Shown: positions 1-7,317 of the stretch, in pieces | Position numbering within the stretch: the first letter of the stretch is position 1 | How the letters are laid out: every line of letters begins with the position of its first letter | Source of the DNA: CAYYIS01 sp964470965 | GTDB taxonomy: Bacteria; JAAXHH01; JABIQT01 | Length of the DNA stretch: 32,204 nt | Direction of reading: 5' to 3' | Assembly (NCBI GenBank): GCA_964470965.1 | Contig: CAYYIS010000055.1 | Coordinates: forward strand, 1-32,204 | Position numbers and translations under genes: made by a program | Notes under the pieces: generated by a model | Database searches by the model: none | The model's input: only the letters and a program-made list of their open reading frames with translations | What the model was told of the DNA's origin: nothing

Positions 1-117
1 CTCGAGTTTACATAATATATATTATGCGAACCGATGGTTCTGGAGGCCCTGTTTACAGGCATCTAGGCGGAGATGCCAGGTACCAAAACCGGCAAATACA
101 CAAAACCTCCTGGTTAA

Positions 118-157
118 CGAGCACTGTACAGAACATTACATGTTTGTACAGTGCTCG
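118..157. repeat. Long perfect-stem hairpin
   Basis: CGAGCACTGTACA (118-130) is the exact reverse complement of 145-157, giving 13 bp. The stem continues inside with AACAT (132-136) against ATGTT (140-144), with G131 bulged and a 3-nt loop. The total is about 18 bp. No T-run flanks it, so it is not a classical terminator. It may be an operator or an mRNA structure. Two of the four TGTACA copies sit in its arms. Confidence 0.75.
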
Positions 158-196
158 ATGAGGCCGGTGTTGTACAATAAGGCTGGTGTTTGTACA
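125..196. repeat. Four TGTACA palindromes with a direct repeat
   Basis: The 6-bp palindrome TGTACA occurs at 125-130, 145-150, 171-176 and 191-196, with start-to-start distances of 20, 26 and 20 bp. The last two belong to a near-perfect direct repeat (AGGCCGGTGTTGTACA at 161-176, and the same with small changes at 180-196). The 20-bp spacing is about two helical turns, which suits cooperative binding of a regulator just upstream of the promoter at 244-272. That role is inference. Confidence 0.5.
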
Positions 197-243
197 AGTC
201 TGTTGTTGTTTTTCACCGTTCTTATCCGGAATTTATATAGTTC

Positions 244-272
244 TTGTTGATAAAAGATGTGAAATATATATT
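244..272 (+). promoter_or_regulatory. Candidate sigma-70 promoter for the MoaD-like gene
   Basis: TTGTTG (244-249) and TATATT (267-272) are separated by 17 bp, about 70 nt upstream of the MoaD-like start. A strong Shine-Dalgarno-like GGAGGTG lies at 294-300 but leads only to a 4-codon frame (TTG at 307), so its purpose is unclear. Confidence 0.45.
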
Positions 273-344
273 AGCTTGGCTTTCGAATAAAACGGAGGTG
301 CATAAATTGGGTTCGTTTTAAATTTACTTGGTATGAGGATATAC

Positions 345-584
345 ATGACGATATCCGTAAAGCTTTTTGCCACCCTCAGAAAACACCTTCCGCCGGGGGC
401 TGTCAATAAAACGGCCATTATTGATTTGGATGAAGATGCTACGACCGATTCGATAATCGAACATATGAATATACCTGGCGGTAATGTCCATTTAATTTTA
501 ATCGATGGCAAACACGCGCCCAAGGGAAGTAATCTGCATGACGGAGCAGTAGTGAGTTTCTTCCCTCCCATCGCCGGCGGTTAG
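345..584 (+). CDS. MoaD/ThiS-family sulfur-carrier protein
   Basis: A 79-residue beta-grasp (ubiquitin-like) protein ending in Pro-Pro-Ile-Ala-Gly-Gly. The family carries sulfur as a C-terminal thiocarboxylate after activation by an E1-like enzyme (MoeB/ThiF type), feeding molybdopterin, thiamine or cysteine synthesis. The N-terminal ISVKLFATLRK strand, the HDGAVVSFFPPIAGG end and the length all fit the family. I prefer ATG 345 over ATG 333 because GAGG lies 6 nt before 345, while it overlaps the earlier ATG. The next gene begins 7 nt after the stop, so they are probably co-transcribed. No partner enzymes are nearby, so the pathway (MoaD, ThiS or another carrier) cannot be decided. Confidence 0.85.
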   Translation: MTISVKLFATLRKHLPPGAVNKTAIIDLDEDATTDSIIEHMNIPGGNVHLILIDGKHAPKGSNLHDGAVVSFFPPIAGG

Positions 585-591
585 GAATAAT

Positions 592-891
592 ATGGCAAGC
601 CGGACGTTTCATCTCTTTACGCTCAACGACGGTGTTAATGGAATGAAGCGCGCGTTAGCGGCCAAAAATATAACGATTCTTTGTGTTAAAACAGAACAGG
701 AAAAAGCCTCTGTCACGATTCAATGGAATAACAAAAATACAACCATAATCCTCGAAGAATGTGTATCCCAAAATCATCCCCTTGCGAATCTCGGCCAAGT
801 TTATTCAGTGGTCGCGACCATACCGGACGACGTCCTATGTGATACGCTTGACCTTGTATTGACTATGGCGTTTTTAAGGGGGGGTGGGTGA
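592..891 (+). CDS. Unknown 99-aa protein ending in LRGGG
   Basis: I do not recognise this protein. It is 99 residues, without a signal peptide or membrane segment, and ends with Phe-Leu-Arg-Gly-Gly-Gly. A GGA about 6 nt before ATG 592 and the 7-nt spacing after the MoaD-like gene suggest translation from the same transcript. The glycine-rich C-terminus resembles the tail of ubiquitin-like modifiers, but the rest gives no clear beta-grasp signature, so this is only a resemblance. The tail is encoded in part by a run of seven G (868-874 region), where a sequencing or replication slip would change the C-terminus. Confidence 0.6.
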   Translation: MASRTFHLFTLNDGVNGMKRALAAKNITILCVKTEQEKASVTIQWNNKNTTIILEECVSQNHPLANLGQVYSVVATIPDDVLCDTLDLVLTMAFLRGGG

Positions 892-931
892 GTTAAACTT
901 GTAAATTTTCAAATTGTTATATAAGACTTAC

Positions 932-2422
932 ATGTTGACGTTGACACTGTTTTTATCCCTGTGTAATCTTTTGGTTCTGGAATCTCAGGCGCAGTCCAAT
1001 CTGGACCCGACAGCGGAGGCAGCCAAGGATCTTGAGAAGGCCCGGGGTCAGCGGGCAGAACTGCTTTCACCGAAATCTTTTTCCCAAGCTTTCAAAGAAT
1101 ATGACCGGTATTTGCAGTTGTTACGACTAGGGAAATCGGACCGTGAAATACAAGCAGTCCTTTCCCGGTTCAGAGCAAGCATAAACACAACAATGGATCA
1201 TATCGTCCAAGCCCACACGATACTCGGTGATTTAATACAACTTAGGGAAGAAGCACTCGCATTAAACGCACCCATCATCGTGCCGAAAGAATATAAAGAA
1301 GCTGAAACAAGATTCGAGAAAACCATAGAGAAACTTGAAGAAGACAAAGTTTCGGAGTCGGTAACTTTGTCTTCGGTGGCCCAAACCTATTATAGAGGTG
1401 CCATCATAAGTGCTTCTAAAATAGTGAGTTTAGGTCCTGTCCATACTACCCTCAACAAGATCCGAGATCTAGGTGGTCATGAATATGTTCCAAAGACGTA
1501 TCAGAGCATCCAGACTCTTATAAAGGAAGTCTCCAGTTCTCTTGAAGGGGGACGGCCATTAACTCCTGAGTTAATGGCAAAATCTCAAGAGGCGCAAAAA
1601 CAAGCCCAACATGCGCTTTACCTGCTCGATATAATCGGTGACATCCGCGAGGAAAAATCCGGTTGGGAATCATTGATTCTTCAAAACGAATCGAACATGA
1701 CCAAGGTAGGGGAAATCACCGGTCGTCCTTATGCATACGATATGGATGTCGATAGCCTGTTTGAAGAAACGCTTCACGATATCAGGTCAAAGCAGGATTC
1801 ATTGAAGGCGGTCATAGGAAAAGGTGAAACTGACCGAGATATTCTGAGCAGCAGAATCGATTCGCTTCAAGCCGCCATTGCGAAACAGCAGATCCGTCTT
1901 GCTTCAACATTAGAGAGATATCAAACGGATTTACAATCCAGGAAAGAAGACCTCGAGAAGCGCCGCCGAGAACTTAATGTAGACCTCAGAAAACAGACCA
2001 TATTAGATGCGGCCAATCAAGGACAAACACGATTTGACCGGAACGAAGCTCTCGTGTTTAGAGAGGATAAATTAATTAGAATACGCCTGGTGGGATTGAT
2101 TTTCGATTCCGGTAAAACTAAAATACCATCGAAAGCTTATCCATTGCTGGATAAAATGGATCAGTACATTTCACTCTATCAAAACTCGAAAATCGTGATC
2201 GAGGGGCACACCGATGCAACCGGTAAAGAGGATAAAAATCTTTCGTATTCCGAAGCAAGGGCAAATTCAGTCCGTGATTACTTGCTGAAGTTAGGCAATG
2301 TTTCTGAGGATAATATTACCGCAACCGGATTGGGTAGTTCCGTACCCGTAGCCAGCAATAAAACACGCGCGGGACGGGCACAAAACCGCCGAATTGTCGT
2401 GATTATTGCATTTGAACCTTGA
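932..2422 (+). CDS. OmpA-family C-terminal domain envelope protein
   Basis: A 496-residue secreted protein. Residues 1-20 form a hydrophobic signal peptide, with likely cleavage near SQAQ. A long helical region follows, with a charged coiled coil around residues 290-375. The C-terminal OmpA-like domain (about 385-496) starts at FDSGKTKIPS and includes IVIEGHTDATG, LSYSEARANSV and AGRAQNRRIVV, the pattern that binds diaminopimelate-containing peptidoglycan. It probably tethers the outer envelope to the cell wall. ATG 932 was chosen because it opens directly with the signal peptide; an upstream TTG at 914 is also possible and neither has a strong ribosome-binding site. It is convergent with the small gene at 2432-2656. 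Confidence 0.85.
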   Translation: MLTLTLFLSLCNLLVLESQAQSNLDPTAEAAKDLEKARGQRAELLSPKSFSQAFKEYDRYLQLLRLGKSDREIQAVLSRFRASINTTMDHIVQAHTILGDLIQLREEALALNAPIIVPKEYKEAETRFEKTIEKLEEDKVSESVTLSSVAQTYYRGAIISASKIVSLGPVHTTLNKIRDLGGHEYVPKTYQSIQTLIKEVSSSLEGGRPLTPELMAKSQEAQKQAQHALYLLDIIGDIREEKSGWESLILQNESNMTKVGEITGRPYAYDMDVDSLFEETLHDIRSKQDSLKAVIGKGETDRDILSSRIDSLQAAIAKQQIRLASTLERYQTDLQSRKEDLEKRRRELNVDLRKQTILDAANQGQTRFDRNEALVFREDKLIRIRLVGLIFDSGKTKIPSKAYPLLDKMDQYISLYQNSKIVIEGHTDATGKEDKNLSYSEARANSVRDYLLKLGNVSEDNITATGLGSSVPVASNKTRAGRAQNRRIVVIIAFEP

Positions 2423-2431
2423 GCGATCCAC

Positions 2432-2656
2432 CTACTTTTTCTTCTCAGCAGCCCACAGTCCCCTGGATAGCGCCCGACCGCAAAATGGACAGTAATTGAT
2501 CCCGAAATAGATCACAGTACCATCCTCATTGGTACCCCGAATAAAATATTCAGTGTTCACGTCATTAAAAATTCGCCCATCCTGCAGTTGATATGGTTCG
2601 GATCTCACTAGGATTTCTTTCTCGCTGGCAGTAATGTTATCTGAGCAGCAAAACAT
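2432..2656 (-). CDS. Small zinc-ribbon-like protein
   Basis: A 74-residue protein of unknown function. YCPFCGRAL near the C-terminus supplies one CxxC knuckle, and CC at residues 3-4 could supply the other pair of metal ligands, although it is not a standard knuckle. An AAGGA motif lies about 8 nt before the ATG, which supports translation. It is encoded opposite to both neighbours and converges on the OmpA-domain gene with a 9-nt gap. CPFCG-type tails are common in short hypothetical proteins; zinc binding is inferred. Confidence 0.6.
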   Translation of the reverse strand: MFCCSDNITASEKEILVRSEPYQLQDGRIFNDVNTEYFIRGTNEDGTVIYFGINYCPFCGRALSRGLWAAEKKK

Positions 2657-2778
2657 GGGATTTATCCTTTTTTGTATTACAGGATTGTCAAATTAAAGAG
2701 ATCTGACTTGTCACATCGCGTTAGGGTAAATAGGTTATCGTAACAATTCGAACATCCATATTTACAGGAAGTTATACC

Positions 2779-3921
2779 TTGCTTAAAATGGCCCGACTTT
2801 CATGTACCTTGTTCTTATTATTTTTTGGATGCGGCACGACTGAAAGTCCACCCCAGCGCTTGGGCCCTGGGATTTCTAAACAGGAATTTACCAGCTTAAT
2901 AAATGACATTTCCGAAGCACCTGGATATTTTGACAGCAACAATTATATTTCCAATGAAACTGCCTACCTTCATATCCTTCCCGAAATGGATAACATTGGA
3001 ATCGAGGGAGGCGTGTACATCGGAGTAGGTCCCGGTCAGAATTATTCATATATCGCCAAAATACGCCCATCCCACGCCTTTATCATTGATTTGCGTCGTG
3101 GCAACATGATTCAACACCTTATATACAAAGTCATTCTGGAAATGGCGGAAACACGGCTGGAATTTTTGTCCATCCTGCTTAGCAAACCTCTCGGCGATTT
3201 GACGGTTTTGGACGTACAAGGTACCATTGATACGCTCGTTAAAATATTTGACAGGCTACCGGGAAACCGTGAATTTCTGGATATAAATACCGCACTCATA
3301 AAGAAGAAAGTGGCGACGTTCGATATAAATATAACAACGGATGATGTTGCAGATATTGAAGAAATTATGACCATCTTTTTTGACCGACATCTCGATTTGA
3401 GATGGGAGTGGCGTAGCCCCTGGCGAAGAGGGTTGCGCTTCCCCACATACAGGGAGATCCTCCTGGCAAAAGACCTCAACGGTACCTACGGGAATTTTCT
3501 GAACACCGATCGGGATTTCGATTTTATAAAAAAGATGCATGCAGAGAATCTAATTGTCCCTGTTGTCGGGAATTTTGCAGGCGTCCACGCTTTGAACCAA
3601 ATTGCAGATTATACCCGCTCTAAGAAGGAGTACGTATCGGCGTTCTATCTGTCTAACGTGGAATTTTACTTAATTCCAGATGGTGCGATGCATCAGTTTG
3701 CGATGAATGTAAAACAACTGCCGATCAATGAAAAGAGTATTCTAATACGTGCGTTCGTAAATACGAGGTGGGGAAGACATCCGGCCACTGTCGGGAATCA
3801 TATGATGACGACCACTATGCAATACATCAACTCCTTCAACAATCAGTATTCCAAGGGCGTGTACCGGACTTACTGGGACGTTGGAACACGAGATTATATC
3901 GATCACTCTGTTGGCAAATAA
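2779..3921 (+). CDS. Probable lipoprotein with methyltransferase-like GVGPGQN motif
   Basis: A 380-residue protein. The N-terminus has a short hydrophobic segment ending in FFGCGTTES, a plausible lipobox with the modified cysteine at residue 18. Residues around 75-115 read GGVYIGVGPGQNYSYIAKI, then FIIDLRRGNMIQHLIYK. This resembles the glycine-rich loop and acidic strand of a Rossmann-fold SAM-binding domain, and I recall similar GVGPxQN proteins of unknown function in other bacteria. AGGAAG sits 7 nt upstream of TTG 2779, favouring that start over ATG 2788. The RraA-like gene follows 17 nt after the stop. Methyltransferase activity is not shown. Confidence 0.7.
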   Translation: MLKMARLSCTLFLLFFGCGTTESPPQRLGPGISKQEFTSLINDISEAPGYFDSNNYISNETAYLHILPEMDNIGIEGGVYIGVGPGQNYSYIAKIRPSHAFIIDLRRGNMIQHLIYKVILEMAETRLEFLSILLSKPLGDLTVLDVQGTIDTLVKIFDRLPGNREFLDINTALIKKKVATFDINITTDDVADIEEIMTIFFDRHLDLRWEWRSPWRRGLRFPTYREILLAKDLNGTYGNFLNTDRDFDFIKKMHAENLIVPVVGNFAGVHALNQIADYTRSKKEYVSAFYLSNVEFYLIPDGAMHQFAMNVKQLPINEKSILIRAFVNTRWGRHPATVGNHMMTTTMQYINSFNNQYSKGVYRTYWDVGTRDYIDHSVGK

Positions 3922-3938
3922 TTCATCAGGAGCCCCGC

Positions 3939-4604
3939 ATGACTTCGACGGACGATACTTCCCGCTTTGAAATGATGAAAAAGGAACTTTATTCTTCGGT
4001 AATCGCTGATGCCATGGACTCCCATGGTTACAGGGACCGTATTCTGAGACACGATATAAGACCTTTATACCCTGAGGCCATCGTTGTGGGTAGATCGATG
4101 ACCGTTTTATCAGTGGATGTCTTCGAGATTCCCGATGAACCCTACAAACTAGAGCTTGAAGCTGTGGACAGCCTCAAAGAAGGGGATGTGCTGGTTGCTC
4201 AGACAAATGGGAGTGTGCGAAGCAGTTTATGGGGTGAGTTATTGTCGACTGCCGCATGTGCCAGGGGAGCTCGGGGAGCTGTAATAGATGGCTTTACCCG
4301 AGATACAAAGACCATTATTGAGATGCAATTTCCCCTTTTTGTCCGGGGTATCGCACCTTATGACTCTAAAGGGCGAAGCGATGTGATCGCCTACAACACT
4401 ACTATAGAATGCGGGGGGGTTACCATAAATCCCGGTGACATCATATTCGGTGATTACGACGGTGTCGTGGTTGTTCCAAAGGAGAAAGAAAACGAAATTA
4501 TTGAATCTGCTCTTGAAAAGGCAAGGGGAGAAACCGAGGTTAGAAAAGCGTTGCAGGACGGTATGTCTGCAACGGAAGCGTTTGCAAAATACGGCATCCT
4601 TTAA
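3939..4604 (+). CDS. RraA-like / HMG-CHA aldolase family protein
   Basis: A 221-residue member of the RraA/DlpA-like superfamily, which includes 4-hydroxy-4-methyl-2-oxoglutarate/4-carboxy-4-hydroxy-2-oxoadipate aldolases and the RNase E inhibitor RraA. The signature ARGARGAVIDGFTRD (residues 108-122) has the conserved Asp117, Gly118, Arg121 and Asp122. C-terminal INPGDIIFGDYDGVVVVP is also typical. AGGAG 7 nt before ATG 3939 fixes the start; the open frame runs further upstream but overlaps the previous gene. The formimidoyltransferase follows after 8 nt, so the two are probably co-expressed. The true substrate is unknown; a metal-dependent aldolase or decarboxylase is most likely. Confidence 0.88.
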   Translation: MTSTDDTSRFEMMKKELYSSVIADAMDSHGYRDRILRHDIRPLYPEAIVVGRSMTVLSVDVFEIPDEPYKLELEAVDSLKEGDVLVAQTNGSVRSSLWGELLSTAACARGARGAVIDGFTRDTKTIIEMQFPLFVRGIAPYDSKGRSDVIAYNTTIECGGVTINPGDIIFGDYDGVVVVPKEKENEIIESALEKARGETEVRKALQDGMSATEAFAKYGIL

Positions 4605-4612
4605 GACCAGCC

Positions 4613-5518
4613 ATGACTGACACCCCAATCATAGAATGTGTGCCAAACTTCAGCGAGGGAAGACGCCCGGAGATCCTGGCCGCATTGACATCCCGTATTG
4701 ATTCCATTCCAAAAGTACAGGTTTTGGCAAGCGAAATGGATCCAGATCATAACCGCTCTGTGATTACTATGATCGGAGATCCGGAGTCCATTTCAGAGGC
4801 CATCGTGGATGCGAGTAAACTCGCGATATCGACGATTGATATGAATTTACATTCCGGCGTTCATCCTCGAATCGGGGCTATTGATGTTATACCCCTCATC
4901 CCCGTCTCCGGAATAACCTTCGATCAGTCGGTAATTATGGCAAAAAGTATCGGGGCCAGATTGGGTTCTGAACTATCCCTTCCGGTTTACCTTTACGCAC
5001 AGGCAGCTTCAAATCCCAACCGTGAAAACCTGGCGGACGTCCGTCGCCTTGAATACGAGGGATTGAGTAAAATGATGTCTCTGGACACGTGGCTTCCAGA
5101 TTTCGGACCATTGGAACCCCATCCAACCGCGGGAGCTGTAGCGATCGGCGTAAGGAAACCATTGATTGCATTCAATGTAAATCTAAATACCAAGGATGTT
5201 AGCGTGGCAACGCAGATCGCGCGCGAAATTCGAGAAAGGGATGGCGGATTCAAGTGCTTGAAATCGCTCGGGTTGTACCTAAGTTCCAAGGGGGTTTCCC
5301 AAGTGTCGATGAACTTTACAGATTTCGGGGTCACGACGATTGCAGAGGTCTTCGACTATGTCAAAAGGCGGGCTGGGGAAGAGGGCGTTGAAGTCATGGA
5401 CAGTGAACTGGTAGGACTTATCAATATGCAACCGGTTCTGGATGTGGCAGCACATTACCTGAAGCTTAAACAAATGTCACCGGAAAGGATTGTTGAATCC
5501 CACATTCACAAGCTTTAA
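4613..5518 (+). CDS. ftcD: Glutamate formimidoyltransferase
   Basis: A 301-residue FtcD formiminotransferase domain, without the cyclodeaminase domain found in the mammalian bifunctional enzyme. It transfers a formimino group between N-formimidoylglutamate and tetrahydrofolate; bacterial stand-alone versions can also handle 5-formyl-THF. Clear signatures are IECVPNFSEGRR at the N-terminus, LHSGVHPRIGAIDVIPL, and HPTAGAVAIGVRKPLIAFNVNL. There are no histidine-utilisation genes nearby, so a role in folate one-carbon salvage is as likely as histidine breakdown. It follows the RraA-like gene in the same transcription unit. Confidence 0.92.
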   Translation: MTDTPIIECVPNFSEGRRPEILAALTSRIDSIPKVQVLASEMDPDHNRSVITMIGDPESISEAIVDASKLAISTIDMNLHSGVHPRIGAIDVIPLIPVSGITFDQSVIMAKSIGARLGSELSLPVYLYAQAASNPNRENLADVRRLEYEGLSKMMSLDTWLPDFGPLEPHPTAGAVAIGVRKPLIAFNVNLNTKDVSVATQIAREIRERDGGFKCLKSLGLYLSSKGVSQVSMNFTDFGVTTIAEVFDYVKRRAGEEGVEVMDSELVGLINMQPVLDVAAHYLKLKQMSPERIVESHIHKL

Positions 5519-5545
5519 CCTCTGTATTCAGCGTCTAAAAACCAC

Positions 5546-5575
5546 TTGACAATGATAGGATATTAGAGATATTAT
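5546..5575 (+). promoter_or_regulatory. Sigma-70 promoter of the rrf2-cysK-cysO-thrB operon
   Basis: A consensus TTGACA (5546-5551) and TATTAT (5570-5575) are separated by 18 bp. The predicted transcription start falls inside the palindromic operator just downstream. The 14 bases at 5537-5550 (AAAAACCACTTGAC) recur exactly at the promoter at 20687. Confidence 0.75.
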
Positions 5576-5594
5576 GTTGACCAAATTGATCAAC
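5576..5594 (+). promoter_or_regulatory. Palindromic operator, likely for the Rrf2 repressor
   Basis: GTTGACC - AAATT - GATCAAC is an inverted repeat with 6 of 7 positions matching between arms. It abuts the -10 box and covers the expected transcription start, an ideal place for repression. The first gene downstream is an Rrf2-type regulator, so autoregulation is likely (inference). Confidence 0.6.
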
Positions 5595-5621
5595 TTTTTG
5601 GATTTTTGAGGGGTCTGGTAA

Positions 5622-6065
5622 ATGCGTGTTTCAAGCAAAGCCGAATATGCCTGCAGGGCAATTCTCGAATTGTCACGTGGGCACAGGATTACCGAAGTGA
5701 TCCAAATTAATGAAATCGCCACCCGACAAAATATCCCCAGGAAATATCTGGTGCAAATCCTGCTTCAGCTCCAGCGTGCTGGACTCGTGAAAAGTAAACG
5801 CGGGGCAACAGGCGGTTATATGCTCGCCCGGGCACCATCCGATATTACCCTGGGTGATGTGATGAGAACTACTGATGGAGCACTTTTATCGGTTGAATGT
5901 CTGGAGGATCGGCAAGGAGCCGATATAAGATCAAACGAGACGGATGCAGTACTGAAAGATATTTGGCTAGGTGTGCAGCAGCAACTGGAAAATATTGTGG
6001 ATGATATTACGTTCGAGGAAATCAGCCGTAAGGCGGAAAAGTCCACATCCATGTACTATATTTAA
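5622..6065 (+). CDS. Rrf2-family transcriptional regulator, CymR-like
   Basis: A 147-residue winged-helix Rrf2 protein. The N-terminal DNA-binding domain shows MRVSSKAEYACRAILEL, then IPRKYLVQILLQLQRAGLVKSKRGATGGYMLAR. The C-terminus ends SMYYI, like the end of CymR, the cysteine-metabolism repressor of Firmicutes. It lacks the three-cysteine cluster of IscR, having a single Cys in the expected region (VECLEDRQG), so an Fe-S cluster is unlikely. CymR works in complex with cysteine synthase to sense O-acetylserine; here a cysteine synthase gene follows 12 nt downstream, supporting the same logic. A GAGGGG ribosome site precedes the ATG. Confidence 0.88.
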   Translation: MRVSSKAEYACRAILELSRGHRITEVIQINEIATRQNIPRKYLVQILLQLQRAGLVKSKRGATGGYMLARAPSDITLGDVMRTTDGALLSVECLEDRQGADIRSNETDAVLKDIWLGVQQQLENIVDDITFEEISRKAEKSTSMYYI

Positions 6066-6077
6066 GGCTTTATGTTC

Positions 6078-7019
6078 ATGTCAACTGTATACGATAGCAT
6101 CCTCGATCTGATCGGCAACACCCCACTGATTCGCCTCGATCGGATGATACAGGATGGGGATGCTGCCATTCTGGGTAAACTCGAATCCAGCAATCCCGGC
6201 GGCAGTGTGAAAGACCGGATTGGCTATAATATGATTCTTGATGCGGAACGATCTGGCAGGCTCAAACCCGGGGGTACGATTGTGGAGCCCACCAGCGGGA
6301 ACACCGGGTTGGGACTGAGCCTTGTCGCTGCCGTAAGAGGGTATCATGTCATTTTAACGATGCCTGATAACATGAGTACCGAACGAAGAGGGCTTCTAGC
6401 CTCCTATGGAGCGGAAATCATTTTGACCCCTGCCCCCAAAGGAATGGCAGCTGCCATTGAAAGGGCCGAGGACATCATCGCTGAGAACCCTGATTATTTT
6501 ATGCCTCAGCAATTTGAAAACCCAGCCAACCCTGAAATTCACTATAAAACCACCGGGCCAGAACTCTGGGAATCTACCGGGGGAAACATACACGCTTTTG
6601 TGACCGGCGTTGGCACCGGTGGCACGATAACCGGTGTCGGACGATTTTTAAAAGAGAAGAATCCGGATATTAAAATATTCGCAGTGGAACCTTCATCGTC
6701 AGCGGTCCTTTCCGGTGAGCCGATCGACAGCCTCATCCATGGTATTCAGGGGATCGGTGCTGGTTTCATACCGAAAATTGTGGATAATGATGTGATCGAT
6801 GACATCTTAAAGGTGAATGATGAGGATGCCTATTTCACGGCGAAACGTCTCGGTACCGATGAAGGATTGCTCGTAGGGATCTCTGCAGGTGCGAATGTTT
6901 GGGCGAGTTTGCAGGTAGCCAGAGACCTGGGCATAGGATACACCGTAGTTACCATACTGTGCGATACAGGCGAGAGGTATTTAAGCATGCGTGATTACTA
7001 TGAAGGTTCCGGTAGTTAG
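6078..7019 (+). CDS. cysK: Cysteine synthase (PLP-dependent)
   Basis: A fold-type II PLP enzyme that makes cysteine from O-acetylserine (or O-phosphoserine) and a sulfide donor. The active-site lysine is in SNPGGSVKDR (Lys45). The substrate-binding loop PTSGNTG, the phosphate loop GVGTGGTITGVG and IQGIGAGFIP are present, the last favouring the CysK/O-acetylserine type. Two ATGs are possible: 6072 and 6078. The second gives the usual MSxxYDSIL start and was chosen. The neighbours, a CymR-like regulator and a CysO-like sulfur carrier, suggest that it may take sulfur from a protein thiocarboxylate as well as from free sulfide; that use is inferred. Confidence 0.93.
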   Translation: MSTVYDSILDLIGNTPLIRLDRMIQDGDAAILGKLESSNPGGSVKDRIGYNMILDAERSGRLKPGGTIVEPTSGNTGLGLSLVAAVRGYHVILTMPDNMSTERRGLLASYGAEIILTPAPKGMAAAIERAEDIIAENPDYFMPQQFENPANPEIHYKTTGPELWESTGGNIHAFVTGVGTGGTITGVGRFLKEKNPDIKIFAVEPSSSAVLSGEPIDSLIHGIQGIGAGFIPKIVDNDVIDDILKVNDEDAYFTAKRLGTDEGLLVGISAGANVWASLQVARDLGIGYTVVTILCDTGERYLSMRDYYEGSGS

Positions 7020-7035
7020 ACCAAAGGAGCATAAA

Positions 7036-7314
7036 ATGTCCGTAAAAGTTAAAATTCCAACACCATTGCGTAAATTAACGTCCAATCAGTCTGAAGTAGA
7101 AGTTTCGGGCAATACGGTAGACACGGTCCTAAGCGGTATGGAAGCATCCTATCCGGGCATCAGAGAACGTATATGCGATGAATCCGGAGATGTTCGTCGC
7201 TTCATAAATATATATGTTAATGAAGAAGATATCCGCTTTATGGATGGCACCGGCACCTCCGTGAAGGACGGCGACAGGATATCGATCGTGCCAGCGATCG
7301 CCGGCGGTAAATAG
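7036..7314 (+). CDS. cysO: CysO-like sulfur-carrier protein with GGK end
   Basis: A 92-residue MoaD/ThiS-family protein very like mycobacterial CysO, sharing the VKIPTPLR N-terminus, the RFINIYVNEEDIRF core and the VPAIAGG end. CysO carries sulfur as a C-terminal thiocarboxylate that a cysteine synthase converts to a CysO-cysteine adduct. Unusually, Gly90-Gly91 is followed by Lys92, so the di-glycine is not terminal; the family needs a free Gly-Gly carboxylate for activation. A protease would have to remove the lysine, as proposed for other capped carriers such as QbsE. AAAGGAG precedes ATG 7036. The gene lies between cysK and thrB. Confidence 0.9.
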   Translation: MSVKVKIPTPLRKLTSNQSEVEVSGNTVDTVLSGMEASYPGIRERICDESGDVRRFINIYVNEEDIRFMDGTGTSVKDGDRISIVPAIAGGK

Positions 7315-7317
7315 CTA

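Larger units (their letters stand above)
1..243. other. Intergenic region with palindromes
   Basis: No gene is visible in this stretch. It starts with a 16-bp perfect palindrome of A/T-rich sequence at 11-26. A 7-bp inverted repeat (GGCATCT at 58-64 and AGATGCC at 71-77) follows, then the long hairpin and TGTACA repeats listed separately. None of the hairpins is followed by a T-tract on either strand, so I do not call a terminator. The upstream gene, if any, lies outside the window. Confidence 0.6.

Noticed and set aside
294..321. Strong Shine-Dalgarno GGAGGTG followed by a tiny frame from TTG 307
   Set aside because: It encodes only four residues; a leader peptide is possible but nothing supports it.
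3768..3938. Longer start for the RraA-like protein
   Set aside because: It overlaps the upstream gene for more than 150 bases and the internal ATG 3939 has a proper ribosome site.
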